This document shows positions 53,931 to 61,726 of a DNA stretch of 64,000 nucleotides, piece by piece. Position 1 is the first letter of the stretch. Each line of letters starts with the position of its first letter. Under the pieces are notes generated by a model. It made no database searches, had not been told where the DNA came from, and worked only from the letters and a program-made list of their open reading frames with translations. The stretch is from Aquisphaera insulae (GTDB lineage: Bacteria > Planctomycetota > Planctomycetia > Isosphaerales > Isosphaeraceae): assembly GCF_011064615.1 (NCBI RefSeq), contig NZ_JAALJH010000036.1, forward strand, positions 1-64,000. The letters run 5' to 3'. The translations under genes were made by a program, and so were the position numbers.

Positions 53931-54289
53931 CATCGAAGACCAGGCATTCCTAGCGGCCGCGAAGGCCAGCCACTCAGAGCGCGTATCCTGGGTAATACAG
54001 AGTGGGAGATCGGGTCGATCCAGTCTGGGCTGTCGGCGACCTAGTATTCCCCTTGAGTGCCTGGCCTTCGATCCTTTTCGATTCAGCCAAGATGCTATCC
54101 GCTTTGCCCGGTCTACTCCCTCTGGGTACCTGATCTTCGATGCCCTGGGGGCCTGTCCTTCGATGCCCCTTCGTTGAACCTCGTCCCGGCCGCCGCACGC
54201 CCCGCGCCGCCGACAATCTGGACTCGATAGCCCCGCCTTTCTCTCTGTGTTGCCCAAACAGCCCACCTCGGGTGCCTGGCTTTCGATTT
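53931..54289. repeat. Cluster of ~18-nt ATCGAAGGCCAGGCACTC-type units (left of ankyrin gene)
   Basis: Units matching ATCGAAGGCCAGGCACYC with few changes occur in forward orientation at 53931-53950 and, in part, 53959-53976, and in reverse orientation at 54055-54074, 54125-54144, 54148-54167 and 54270-54289. The last lies three bases before the ankyrin stop codon. The spacing is irregular, so this is not a CRISPR array. Inverted neighbours could pair as hairpins in RNA. Confidence 0.7.
53959..54024 (+). repeat. Long direct repeat, copy 1 (partner 55359-55433)
   Basis: The segment running GCGTATCCTGGGTAATACAG and on through GGGTCGATCCAGTC recurs at 55359-55433 in the same orientation with about 85% identity by eye. 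The ankyrin gene lies between the two copies, so the pair could be a composite boundary or a recombination site. Confidence 0.65.
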
Positions 54290-54291
54290 CC

Positions 54292-55155
54292 CTATTCTTG
54301 TTCACAAAAGCGTTGTGTCGATTCCTCGAGTACCCTCATCGTCTTGCTGAACACCTCGGCATTCACACCTTCAGCTTGAGCGAGCAAAACTCCGACAGGA
54401 TTTCGCCCTGCGCCATCGCTAATCCTCGGGTCAGCTCCGCCAGCCAATAGCACTCGTACAATTGGCCAGGATAGTACGTTACAACCCTCGACTGCGATCA
54501 GGAGTGGCGTACAGCCCCTGATATTGCGTGCATTTACGTTTGCTCCGGCGTCGACAAGCAGAGTCACAGCGTGAGGCTGTTTAGCCTCGCATGCCATGTG
54601 GAGAGGACTATTGCCATCTCGATTTCGGAGATTGATCGCATCCGGATCCTTATCAAGGATGTGGTATATGGTCGTGAGGTCGCCGCAGCGAACCGCATAA
54701 TACAATGCATCAGGCCCTTTATCGACTGTCGATCGATCGCGTAGATTGTCGCGGTCAAGCAGAACAAGTACTTCTGGCAGGCATTCGGTCATCTCTACCT
54801 TTGCTAGATCTGCCGGACGATAGCCGAAATCATCCATGATATCTGGATCCGCGCCTGCTGCTAGTAAAGCTGAAACGATCCCTATGCTTCCTGGATCACC
54901 CTCATAAACCGCATAATGAAGTGGAGTCTTGCCGCAGTCGCCAGAAGCGTTGACTGCGGCACCGGCGGCAATCAGACAAACTACCGCCTCTAGATTCTTC
55001 TGCCAAGCAGCGATGCACAACAGTGTATCACCAGACTCGTTCCGTAGCTCGGCAACACCAGGCTCTTGCCGTACATGCTCGCAAAACTCATTGGATCTGT
55101 TCGTGACCAACTCTGATAGGGTCGAAAAGACGTTGTTTGTCGCATCTTCTTTCAT
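54292..55155 (-). CDS. Ankyrin-repeat protein, atypical base composition
   Basis: A 287-residue protein of about six ankyrin units (GDTLLCIAAWQKNLEAVVCLIAAGA, GKTPLHYAVYEGDPGSIGIVSALLAAGADPD, GPDALYYAVRCGDLTTIYHIL, GNSPLHMACEAKQPHAVTLLVDAGANVNA, GCTPLLIAVEGCNVLSWPIVRVLLAGGADPR). No signal peptide or enzyme domain. Its DNA is visibly AT-richer than the genes around it and uses unrestricted third positions, and repeat swarms lie at both ends; it is probably acquired. ATG at 55155 has GGGAG eight bases ahead; a GTG at 55173 is possible. Ankyrin proteins mediate protein binding; a target is not evident. Confidence 0.85.
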   Translation of the reverse strand: MKEDATNNVFSTLSELVTNRSNEFCEHVRQEPGVAELRNESGDTLLCIAAWQKNLEAVVCLIAAGAAVNASGDCGKTPLHYAVYEGDPGSIGIVSALLAAGADPDIMDDFGYRPADLAKVEMTECLPEVLVLLDRDNLRDRSTVDKGPDALYYAVRCGDLTTIYHILDKDPDAINLRNRDGNSPLHMACEAKQPHAVTLLVDAGANVNARNIRGCTPLLIAVEGCNVLSWPIVRVLLAGGADPRISDGAGRNPVGVLLAQAEGVNAEVFSKTMRVLEESTQRFCEQE

Positions 55156-55266
55156 GCATGCTGCTCCCACCACCTGGGTGCCTGGCCTTCGATGCCTCCC
55201 TCTCGCGAGAACGCTCCTCGCCGGGGTTGAGGCTCAGTTTTCAGCCCCAACCCCGGATGGAGGCGG

Positions 55267-55341
55267 TCAGCAACGCCAGCGAGAACCCCACGCTGCCACG
55301 GCGGCGAGGCCCCCGGCCAGCATCAGCGCGCTGGCTGGCTC
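55267..55341 (-). pseudogene. Remnant of a PEP-CTERM protein C terminus
   Basis: On the minus strand 25 codons read EPASALMLAGGLAAVAAW then a short GSRWRC end and stop (TGA at 55267-55269). That is the EP of a PEP motif, a hydrophobic helix and a tail with Arg, as in PEP-CTERM sorting signals. The frame has no start, and the sequence upstream of the Glu codon changes abruptly into the repeat beginning at 55342. I infer that repeat insertion or deletion removed the rest of the gene. Confidence 0.45.
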
Positions 55342-55357
55342 GCAAGGTATCGAAGGT

Positions 55358-55433
55358 ATCGAAGGCCAGGCACTCAAAGCGGGTATCCTGGGTAATACAG
55401 AGAGGAGTTCGGGTCGATCCAGTCATGACTGTT
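55358..55433 (+). repeat. Repeat unit plus long direct repeat, copy 2
   Basis: ATCGAAGGCCAGGCACTC (55358-55375) continues into AAAGCGGGTATCCTGGGTAA and GGGTCGATCCAGTC, matching 53959-54024. A GGTATCGAA tandem (from 55346) precedes it. A further unit in reverse orientation is at 55176-55196. Confidence 0.65.
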
Positions 55434-55586
55434 GGAGCCCTGGGGCTGTCAGCAGCCGGCTCGCGATATCGACGAGCCGTTCAGGTGGTGCTCCCCCTGG
55501 TATCCTTGTTTCTTTGTTTTGTATGCGTGGCCGTTTGATCCCTGGCTTCGACCTGCCAGCGATCCGATATTGCTCCCGAAGCGCGA

Positions 55587-56132
55587 TCAGCCTCGATCGC
55601 CGTTCGTCGGGTCTTTGGGCGATTCTGTTCGTGTTTGCAATTTGATATCCTTAACCAGGAGATACAGGTGTAGCGCATCGGTCGGTGACGGACTGAAACC
55701 GAAATGCTCGTAGAAGCGGCGGGCGTTCTCGTCCTTGGCGTGAACGACCAGGGCACGTATTCCCGCGATATCCGCCGCCTGAACGGTTCGGAGCATCGCG
55801 TCCTTGAGCAAGCCGGCGCCAATCCCCCGACCTTGGGCCTCGGTACTTACGGCAAGCCGGGCGAGGAGCATGATCGGGACAGGATGACGGGCCAGCCCCT
55901 TGCCCAATCGGCCCTGAGCATCGTCATACGCGACCTCGCCCACGGCAAGCGAATGGTAGCCGACCACCGTTTCGCCAGAGAGAGCCAGGTAGGTCTGAGC
56001 GGCGCCCGCAAGCTGGTTGATCAGGGCAAAACGCGCTAGAAAGCGGTTCAACTCCTCCTGGCCGCAGTCAAATCCGGCGACCAGGTGATCGGGCTTGAGC
56101 TTCTCGATTCGAAGCGGAGCGGCCATCATCAC
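55587..56132 (-). CDS. GNAT acetyltransferase, TacT-type toxin
   Basis: A 181-residue GNAT enzyme. It shows the TacT-like start RIEKLKPDHLVAGFDCGQEELNRFLARFA, RLAVSTEAQGRGIGAGLLKDAM for acetyl-CoA binding and HAKDENARRFYEHFGFSP with the catalytic Tyr. In this family the toxin acetylates aminoacyl-tRNA and blocks translation. The first codon, GTG at 56132, overlaps the antitoxin stop as GTGA; ATG codons at 56129 and 56126 follow immediately. The C terminus is extended by about 20 polar residues (TRTESPKDPTNGDRG). Confidence 0.9.
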   Translation of the reverse strand: MMMAAPLRIEKLKPDHLVAGFDCGQEELNRFLARFALINQLAGAAQTYLALSGETVVGYHSLAVGEVAYDDAQGRLGKGLARHPVPIMLLARLAVSTEAQGRGIGAGLLKDAMLRTVQAADIAGIRALVVHAKDENARRFYEHFGFSPSPTDALHLYLLVKDIKLQTRTESPKDPTNGDRG

Positions 56133-56413
56133 CCGCTACGGTCGAAGACGCTGGGTTCCTGCAGAAGCCGGCCGAGTCGAGGGAGTTCACGGGGAGGGGC
56201 GTCCAGCGCTTCCAGGAACCTCGTCCAACGCTCTGCATCCAGGCCGAAGCGAGTTCGGTCCGCCAGGGTTTCGTCAGCCCGAACCAGGGCGCTTTCCAGG
56301 ACGAATTCGCTGACCGTCCGCCCCGCCGATTCCGCTGCGGTTTGTAACCTATGCTTGGCCTCCGGCGTGAGCCGAAGATCCAGCTTGGCAGTACGCGTTG
56401 AACGTCCCGGCAT
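56129..56413 (-). CDS. DUF1778-family antitoxin (TacA-type)
   Basis: A 94-residue antitoxin. The N-terminal ribbon-helix-helix DNA-binding part (KLDLRLTPEAKHRLQTAAESAGRTVSEFVLESAL) is typical of DUF1778, and the C-terminal tail (RWTRFLEALDAPPRELPRLGRLL) binds and neutralises the acetyltransferase. AGGGAG lies five bases before the ATG at 56413. With the toxin gene it forms a complete two-gene module, likely autoregulated at the promoter just upstream. Confidence 0.93.
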   Translation of the reverse strand: MPGRSTRTAKLDLRLTPEAKHRLQTAAESAGRTVSEFVLESALVRADETLADRTRFGLDAERWTRFLEALDAPPRELPRLGRLLQEPSVFDRSG

Positions 56414-56440
56414 GGCACTCCCTCTCTTCCTTCCCTGTCA

Positions 56441-56469
56441 AGCATACCATGATTGCCCGACATTGTCAC
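56441..56469 (-). promoter_or_regulatory. Promoter of the TacA-TacT operon
   Basis: On the minus strand GTGACA (56464-56469) and TATGCT (56441-56446) are 17 bp apart, near sigma-70 consensus, about 28 bp before the antitoxin start. The interval contains imperfect inverted sequence that could be the antitoxin operator, though no clean palindrome is seen. Confidence 0.6.
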
Positions 56470-56623
56470 GACACGCCGAGGAGAGTTTGATTTGGGCTGT
56501 CCGCGCGAGTGCCAGGATCGCCTGGATCAAATGTGGTGGTAAACTCGGCCCACTGGTGATCCGCTCGCCGATCGACTCGTCCTCCCCATCCATTTCCCGA
56601 TCGATTGGCCCGGTTATCCGGAT

Positions 56624-56709
56624 TTCGCCGATTTCAGCGGAAACAACCTCTGGGAATACTCGTGGGCCAGGAACGAAAAACGCAAAACATGGCGCACTCT
56701 CTAGATAGA
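56624..56709 (+). repeat. Copy 2 of ~86-bp interspersed repeat
   Basis: Matches 1851-1937 in the same orientation. The longest exact run is GCAAAACATGGCGCA and the element ends at CTAGATAG. See copy 1 for the comparison. The two copies are about 54.8 kb apart, in regions rich in other repeats. Confidence 0.6.
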
Positions 56710-56989
56710 GTCTCTGTGTCGCGCTGGTGGTACGCGCCGGAGATCGGCATAGCTGGCCCTGAGAGGAGGGGCCTGATGCGGACGTGCGACCGGTAGGTTC
56801 GTGATGCCACGACGGACCGACCTTGCCCGGAAATCGGGGGGCAAAGCCAAGCTTTCGTGCACGGTTAAGGGGTGTCCATCAAAGGACTTGTGTTACGCAT
56901 TATAAATGTCTGATGCGACAATCGAAGCCAAAGCGACCGGTCTGGGGTTGGGTCTCAGGGAAACGGCGTGACCGGTCGAACGCGGGACG

Positions 56990-57015
56990 GGGGACCGGCA
57001 CGATTGCCGGTCCCC
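56990..57015 (-). terminator. Strong hairpin after the epimerase gene
   Basis: GGGGACCGGCA (56990-57000), loop CGAT, TGCCGGTCCCC (57005-57015): an 11-bp perfect stem with a 4-nt loop, 42 bp beyond the stop of the epimerase gene. There is no T-run after it on the minus strand, so it may act as a Rho-helped terminator or RNA stabiliser. Confidence 0.6.
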
Positions 57016-57057
57016 GCCCAAGCTTGTCGGCACGCTCGGCACGGCAAGCCGCCTCGG

Positions 57058-57975
57058 TCACGACACCTCGTCAACCGCCTCCACCCGGGGGGGCGGGGCG
57101 AATGCGTCGTCTTCCGGGAGGTAGCCCAGGATCTCGGCGGCGTCGGTGAGGTCCCAGCGGGTGCCGTGATTCCGCGAGACGCCATTCACGACGACGAAGG
57201 GATCGTCCTCGATCTCCGCCTCCACGGCCGAGTCGAAGAGCTGGACGAGGTCGTGGTTGGAGAGCCAGAGCTTGCGGTGCCAGTCGTCGGGCAGGGTCTC
57301 GGCGTGGTTCCGCCCCTCCTGGACGAAGCCGATCCGGAGCGCGATGAACGTCAGGTCGAAGGCGTCCGCCAGGCTCTGGCCGAGTCGCTCGCCGACGAGC
57401 TTGAAGAGGCCGTAGGGGCTCACCGGCTTCGGGGGCAGGTCCACCCTGATCGGCTCGTCGCCCCGGTCCCGATAGCCCCACATGACGTGGACGGAGCTGG
57501 CGTAGATGACCCGGTCCACGCCCAGCATGGCGGAGACGTTGAAGACGTTCGCCATCGCATCCACGTTGGGTTCCACCAGGTCCGCGGCGGTCGACGCGGA
57601 GTCGGCGTTGGCCGCGAGGTGGACCACGGTGTCCACGCCGTGGAAGTGCGTCCCCCACTCGTCGTCCAGGATGCTGAGGTCCGCCTTGATGACGTCCTGA
57701 TCGTCGGGGCCGGGGTTGGCGTCGATCAGGACCAGGTCGTAGACGTCCTCCCAGGCCGCCCGGAGCTTGCGGCCGATGTTCCCGCACGCCCCCGTGATCA
57801 GCACCACCCGCGGCTCGCTCTCGACTTCGAGATCCAGCTCCTCGTCGACCTCCTCATCATCCTCCTCGTCCAGGTCGTCGGGGCTGAGGATGGGTAGGTG
57901 GCCAGAAGTCGATCTGGGGAACGCGGGGGGCTTTTCACCCTCACCTTCATCATCCGAGTCCCAGTCAGGACGCAT
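57058..57975 (-). CDS. NAD-dependent epimerase/dehydratase (extended SDR)
   Basis: A 305-residue enzyme. After an unusual acidic N terminus of about 55 residues (DEEDDEEVDEELDLEVESE) comes the Rossmann fold with VLITGACGNIGRKL, VVHLAANAD, VIYASSVHVMWG and the catalytic YGLFK (YxxxK). The late part fits sugar-nucleotide epimerases or uronate dehydrogenases (Udh-like), but the substrate is not evident. It ends in the 11-bp hairpin at 56990-57015. Confidence 0.85.
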   Translation of the reverse strand: MRPDWDSDDEGEGEKPPAFPRSTSGHLPILSPDDLDEEDDEEVDEELDLEVESEPRVVLITGACGNIGRKLRAAWEDVYDLVLIDANPGPDDQDVIKADLSILDDEWGTHFHGVDTVVHLAANADSASTAADLVEPNVDAMANVFNVSAMLGVDRVIYASSVHVMWGYRDRGDEPIRVDLPPKPVSPYGLFKLVGERLGQSLADAFDLTFIALRIGFVQEGRNHAETLPDDWHRKLWLSNHDLVQLFDSAVEAEIEDDPFVVVNGVSRNHGTRWDLTDAAEILGYLPEDDAFAPPPRVEAVDEVS

Positions 57976-58388
57976 GGCTCAAGTCCTTTCGGCTCGAAGC
58001 AAGGTGGGATCGTGGCGACCGGCTCGCAACCGGGTCAGAACATCAACTGTACCACGTTTCCAGGCCGCGAGCAGGAATCCAGTTGCCTCGAAGCCGCGAT
58101 CGAGCGAATCGGATGAGCGGCCCGGGGTGGGAAACCGGGGTCCCCGTGTCATCGTGAAGCGGATCGGCCGGGGATCGAGTCGACCTTTCCGCCCGTGATC
58201 CGTCGGTCCGGGCGGCAGACCTGGCGAGGCCGGGGACACCTGGCCGTTTCGTCGAGGTCCGGCATGGCGTATAAGTCAGGGAAGACCCGACGGCGGCCCC
58301 GCTCCCGCCGACTCACGGTCGCGCCCTCCCCGTCGTCGATGACTCGAGGGCCGAGACTCCATCATCCTTGCTCTGAGGACTCCGGATC
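57976..58388. other. Intergenic region between epimerase and glycosidase-like gene
   Basis: About 410 bp of divergent promoter space. No gene, repeat or regulatory dyad was identified. Sequence next to 57976 is moderately AT-rich (ATCAACTGTACCACG), where the epimerase promoter could lie. Confidence 0.4.
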
Positions 58389-61300
58389 ATGCTCTCCGCC
58401 GGCTTGCCTCTCCTCCTGGCCCTCCTCGCCGTCGAGGATCCGGGCCAAGACCGACTCGACCTGGTGCCGGACACCTCCCTGATCAGGCTCGACGAGGTCG
58501 GGCTTTACCGGGTCGGATACGCCTTCCGCGGGCAGCCGGAGAGGGAGTTCCCGGTCGGCTGGTCGGGGCCCTTCGACGACAAGACCGGCGTGGCCTGCCA
58601 GTCGGTGGGGGCCGTGGGCGGCAAGGAAGCGATGCTGCTGCACTGCCCCTGGCGGGGCGGCACGGGGACGGCGTTCCAGGAATTCCGCGTGCAGATCCCG
58701 AAGGCCGGTCGGACCAGGCTCCTCGGGGCGACGGCCATGCGGGCCGACGCCGTGGGCAAGTCCGATGGGGTGACCTTCCGAATCAAGGGGGCGGGGCGGA
58801 CCTACCTGGAAGAGCACCGGACCGACGCGGCCTGGAAAGAGTTCGCGATTGACCTCACCGGCTCGGCCGGGACGGTCGTCCCACTCCGGTTCGAGGTTGA
58901 CCCGGGGCCGAGGGGCGATTCGTCCTTCGACTTCGCGATCTGGGGCGACCGTCGCCTGGCCTTCGAGGGGATCAACGCGAATCTCCACCCCCATCCGCCG
59001 GCACCCCCGGTCTCGCTGGCATCGCTCCGACCCCGTCAATCCGGCGGCGCCGCGCCGCCGGCCGGGTCGACCCGCGTGAGCACCACGCGCGACGGCGAGG
59101 CCGTGATCCTTCGCGCGGAGGGGGACGACGGGGTGCTGGAATACCGCTGGGAGCGGCCGGCGCCGGGATCGGGCGGCGGCATCCTCGGGACCGTCGTGCT
59201 GTCGGCCGCGCGCAAGGGGGCCTCGCCCGTTCGCGTGCCGGTCGGGGCATCGGCGGAGCTCCGCTGGACCGGCGCGGCGACCGAGGTGGAGAGCCGATGG
59301 GCGGACGCGGCTGGGACTCCGCCGACCCTCCTCCGCACGTTCGAGGTCGGGGGCTCGCGCACGACCGTCCGGATCCGGGGCTCGCTCCAGGGCAAGAGCC
59401 TGGTCTTCGACGTCGAGGCCGACCGGCCCGACGTGGAGAGGCTCGCGCCGGGGGGCTGGGGGCCGGTCATCCGGCGGAAGAACGTGCCCGTGCCGTTCCT
59501 CACCGACGAGGTCCATTACCTCCCCGCCCAGGGGCTGTTCGTCGCCGCCAACCTGGACTGGACGGCCTCGAATGCCTCGCACCACGACGGCGGTGCCGCG
59601 AGCTACCTGCCGCTGACCGATGGCCGCCGCAACCCGCTCCGCGAACGCCTGATCTACTCGGCGGCGTGGAACCTGGACGAGGTCCTGCCCAACATCCCGA
59701 ACCCGCCCTCGCCGTATCTCAAGGACCTGGGGACGCGGACCGTGCTGGACATCTGGGGGGGCCGCTACACGGACATCGCCGAGAGGATGAACAGGCTCGC
59801 CAGCTACGGCATCGACAGGGGCGTGGCGATCATCCACGACTGGCAGCGCAGCGGCTACGACAACGCCCTGCCCGCCCACTATCCGGCCGCCGCGGACAAG
59901 GGGGGTGACGAGGGGATGAAGGCCCTGGTCGCGACCGGCAAGAAGCTCGGATATCACATGGCCCTGCATGAGAACTACGTCGACTACTACCCCAACTACG
60001 AGGGCTATCGCGAGTCCGACATCGCGCTCGACTCCGCGGGCAAGCTCCAGAAGGCCTGGTACAACGAGGGGACGAAGATCCAGTCGTTCGCCGTCAAGCC
60101 GAACGCGATCCTGCCCCTCGCCGCGACCCAGTCGCCGGAGATCCATCGCCGCTACGCGACCAACGCGAATTACCTGGACGTCCACTCGGCCGTGCCGCCG
60201 TGGTTCCACGTCGATCAGAGGGCCGGCGAGTCCGGCACCGGTCGGTTCGGCCGCGTCTGGGACGTCCACCGCGAGCTCTGGACCTACGAACGGACGACCC
60301 ACGCGGGCCCCGTCTTCGGCGAGGGGAACAACCACTGGTACTGGAGCGGCTGCCTGGACGGCGTCGAGGCCCAGTTCGGCCAGGGCTGGCAGGGTGAGCG
60401 CGGCCGCGAGGTGCCGCTGATGGTGGATTTCGACCTGCTCAAGATCCATCCGCTCCAGCTCAATCACGGCATGGGGTACTACGAGCGATGGTGGGGCAAG
60501 CCGACCTGGAACGGCCCCGTGCCCCTCGTCGTTCTCGACCAGTACCGGATGCAGGAGGTCGCCTTCGGCCATGAGGGCTTCCTCGGCGCTCCGACCTGGT
60601 CCGAGATCCCGGCGGCCTGGCTCGAGCATCATCTCCTGGCGCCCGTCACCGCCCGGTATGCGACCGCGAGCCCGGCGGAGATCCGCTACGAGCTGGGCGG
60701 GGCCTGGGTCGATTCGTCGACCGCCGCGGCGAGCGAGGACGCGTCCGAGGCGTTCCAGCGCGTCCGCGTCCGCTACGACAACGGGCTGACGATCACGGCG
60801 AATCAGGCGAAGGAGCCGCTCCGCGTCGGTTCCCACCTGCTGCCTCAATACGGCTGGCTCGCCGAGGGCGCCGGGGTCTCCGCGGGCACGACCGACCGGG
60901 GCGGCGTGGTCTCCGACCACGCCGAGACCGACGAGGCGGTCTTCGCGAACGCCCGCCCCGCGCGGGAGTGGAACCTCCGCGGCGGGGTGCGCGTCCGGCC
61001 CGCGATCGACCGCTTCGAGGCGGCCGGGACCAGGACGATCCGAGCGACCTACGTGTGGAAGGTCAAGGACCCGGTCCCGCGCGACTATCACTGCTTCGTC
61101 CACTTCTTCAAGAAGGGCGACACCGGCTCGCACATCCTCTTCCAGCAGGACCACGCCCTGGCGATCCCGAGCTCTCGATGGGCGGCCGGCCGGACGATCA
61201 AGGACGGGCCGCACGAGTTCGCGATCCCGGAGAACATCGCCGACGGCGAGTACACGTGGACGATCGGCCTCTTTACCGAACGGGACGGCCGGGCCGCGCT

Positions 61301-61703
61301 GGACGGGGTCCAGGACGGCGATGCGCGGATTCGCCTGGGCACGCTGAAGGTCGCGAACGGCGGCCGCACGCTCAGGCTCGACCGGGAGACCGCCGAGGAC
61401 GAGAGTGGGGGCGCGATCTACCTGGAGCACGTCAACGCCGAGAACCGGATCGTCGACTTCGGCTCGGTCCGCACGGACGGCGGCGTGCTGCTCCGCCGCC
61501 AGGGGAGCCGCTGGACGGCCTGGGTCTTCCCGCGCGACCGGGCCTTCACCCTGTTCCTCGATCCGGGCCGATTCGGTCGGCCCGCCTCGATCTCCGGCGA
61601 CGGGGGCAAGCGGGTCGTCGTGCCGAAGGTCGAAGAAGGATCCTGGAGGCTCCCTCTCGACGGCTCGGCCCGCTACGAGTGGGACGCGGGCCCCGGGCGC
61701 TGA
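58389..61703 (+). CDS. Large secreted glycoside-hydrolase-like protein
   Basis: A 1104-residue protein beginning with a short hydrophobic signal (MLSAGLPLLLALLAVEDPG). The N-terminal ~200 residues resemble a beta-sandwich with GIT/NPCBM-like features. The middle (~350-780) has barrel-like segments with aromatic residues (VLDIWGGRYTDIAERMNRLASYGIDRGVAIIHDWQ, YHMALHENYVDYYPNYEGY, YWSGCLDGVEAQFGQGW, EVPLMVDFDLLKIHPLQLNHGMGYYERWW), recalling GH101 or DUF5696-type glycosidases. The C-terminal part is beta-rich. Specific catalytic residues cannot be assigned. It probably degrades mucin-like or complex glycans outside the cell. Confidence 0.65.
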   Translation: MLSAGLPLLLALLAVEDPGQDRLDLVPDTSLIRLDEVGLYRVGYAFRGQPEREFPVGWSGPFDDKTGVACQSVGAVGGKEAMLLHCPWRGGTGTAFQEFRVQIPKAGRTRLLGATAMRADAVGKSDGVTFRIKGAGRTYLEEHRTDAAWKEFAIDLTGSAGTVVPLRFEVDPGPRGDSSFDFAIWGDRRLAFEGINANLHPHPPAPPVSLASLRPRQSGGAAPPAGSTRVSTTRDGEAVILRAEGDDGVLEYRWERPAPGSGGGILGTVVLSAARKGASPVRVPVGASAELRWTGAATEVESRWADAAGTPPTLLRTFEVGGSRTTVRIRGSLQGKSLVFDVEADRPDVERLAPGGWGPVIRRKNVPVPFLTDEVHYLPAQGLFVAANLDWTASNASHHDGGAASYLPLTDGRRNPLRERLIYSAAWNLDEVLPNIPNPPSPYLKDLGTRTVLDIWGGRYTDIAERMNRLASYGIDRGVAIIHDWQRSGYDNALPAHYPAAADKGGDEGMKALVATGKKLGYHMALHENYVDYYPNYEGYRESDIALDSAGKLQKAWYNEGTKIQSFAVKPNAILPLAATQSPEIHRRYATNANYLDVHSAVPPWFHVDQRAGESGTGRFGRVWDVHRELWTYERTTHAGPVFGEGNNHWYWSGCLDGVEAQFGQGWQGERGREVPLMVDFDLLKIHPLQLNHGMGYYERWWGKPTWNGPVPLVVLDQYRMQEVAFGHEGFLGAPTWSEIPAAWLEHHLLAPVTARYATASPAEIRYELGGAWVDSSTAAASEDASEAFQRVRVRYDNGLTITANQAKEPLRVGSHLLPQYGWLAEGAGVSAGTTDRGGVVSDHAETDEAVFANARPAREWNLRGGVRVRPAIDRFEAAGTRTIRATYVWKVKDPVPRDYHCFVHFFKKGDTGSHILFQQDHALAIPSSRWAAGRTIKDGPHEFAIPENIADGEYTWTIGLFTERDGRAALDGVQDGDARIRLGTLKVANGGRTLRLDRETAEDESGGAIYLEHVNAENRIVDFGSVRTDGGVLLRRQGSRWTAWVFPRDRAFTLFLDPGRFGRPASISGDGGKRVVVPKVEEGSWRLPLDGSARYEWDAGPGR

Positions 61704-61726
61704 ATCGGGGATCAAGGGCGCGACGG

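Larger units (their letters stand above)
53403..54291. other. Repeat-rich intergenic region, no gene
   Basis: Nearly 900 bp without a convincing gene. From 53931 on it is packed with units of one ~18-nt family in both directions (see separate entries) and a longer copy of a direct repeat whose partner lies at 55359-55433. The part next to 53402 should contain the promoter of the three-gene operon. The remaining 53450-53930 shows no recognised element. Confidence 0.55.
55156..55586. other. Intergenic region with repeats and a PEP-CTERM remnant
   Basis: About 430 bp between the ankyrin and acetyltransferase genes. It holds a reverse ~18-nt unit at 55176-55196, a likely fragment of a PEP-CTERM gene (55267-55341), a short GGTATCGAA tandem, and a forward unit joined to the second copy of the long direct repeat (55358-55433). 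No intact gene. Confidence 0.55.
56414..57057. other. Intergenic region with a promoter, a repeat and a hairpin, no gene
   Basis: About 640 bp with no supported gene. It contains the toxin-antitoxin promoter (56441-56469), the second ~86-bp repeat (56624-56709) and a strong hairpin (56990-57015). The segment 56850-56940 is locally AT-rich (ACGCATTATAAATGTC) but no gene starts nearby on the plus strand. Confidence 0.5.

Noticed and set aside
53931..55433. CRISPR array
   Set aside because: The repeats are of variable length, mixed orientation and irregular spacing, and a gene lies among them. No cas gene is present.
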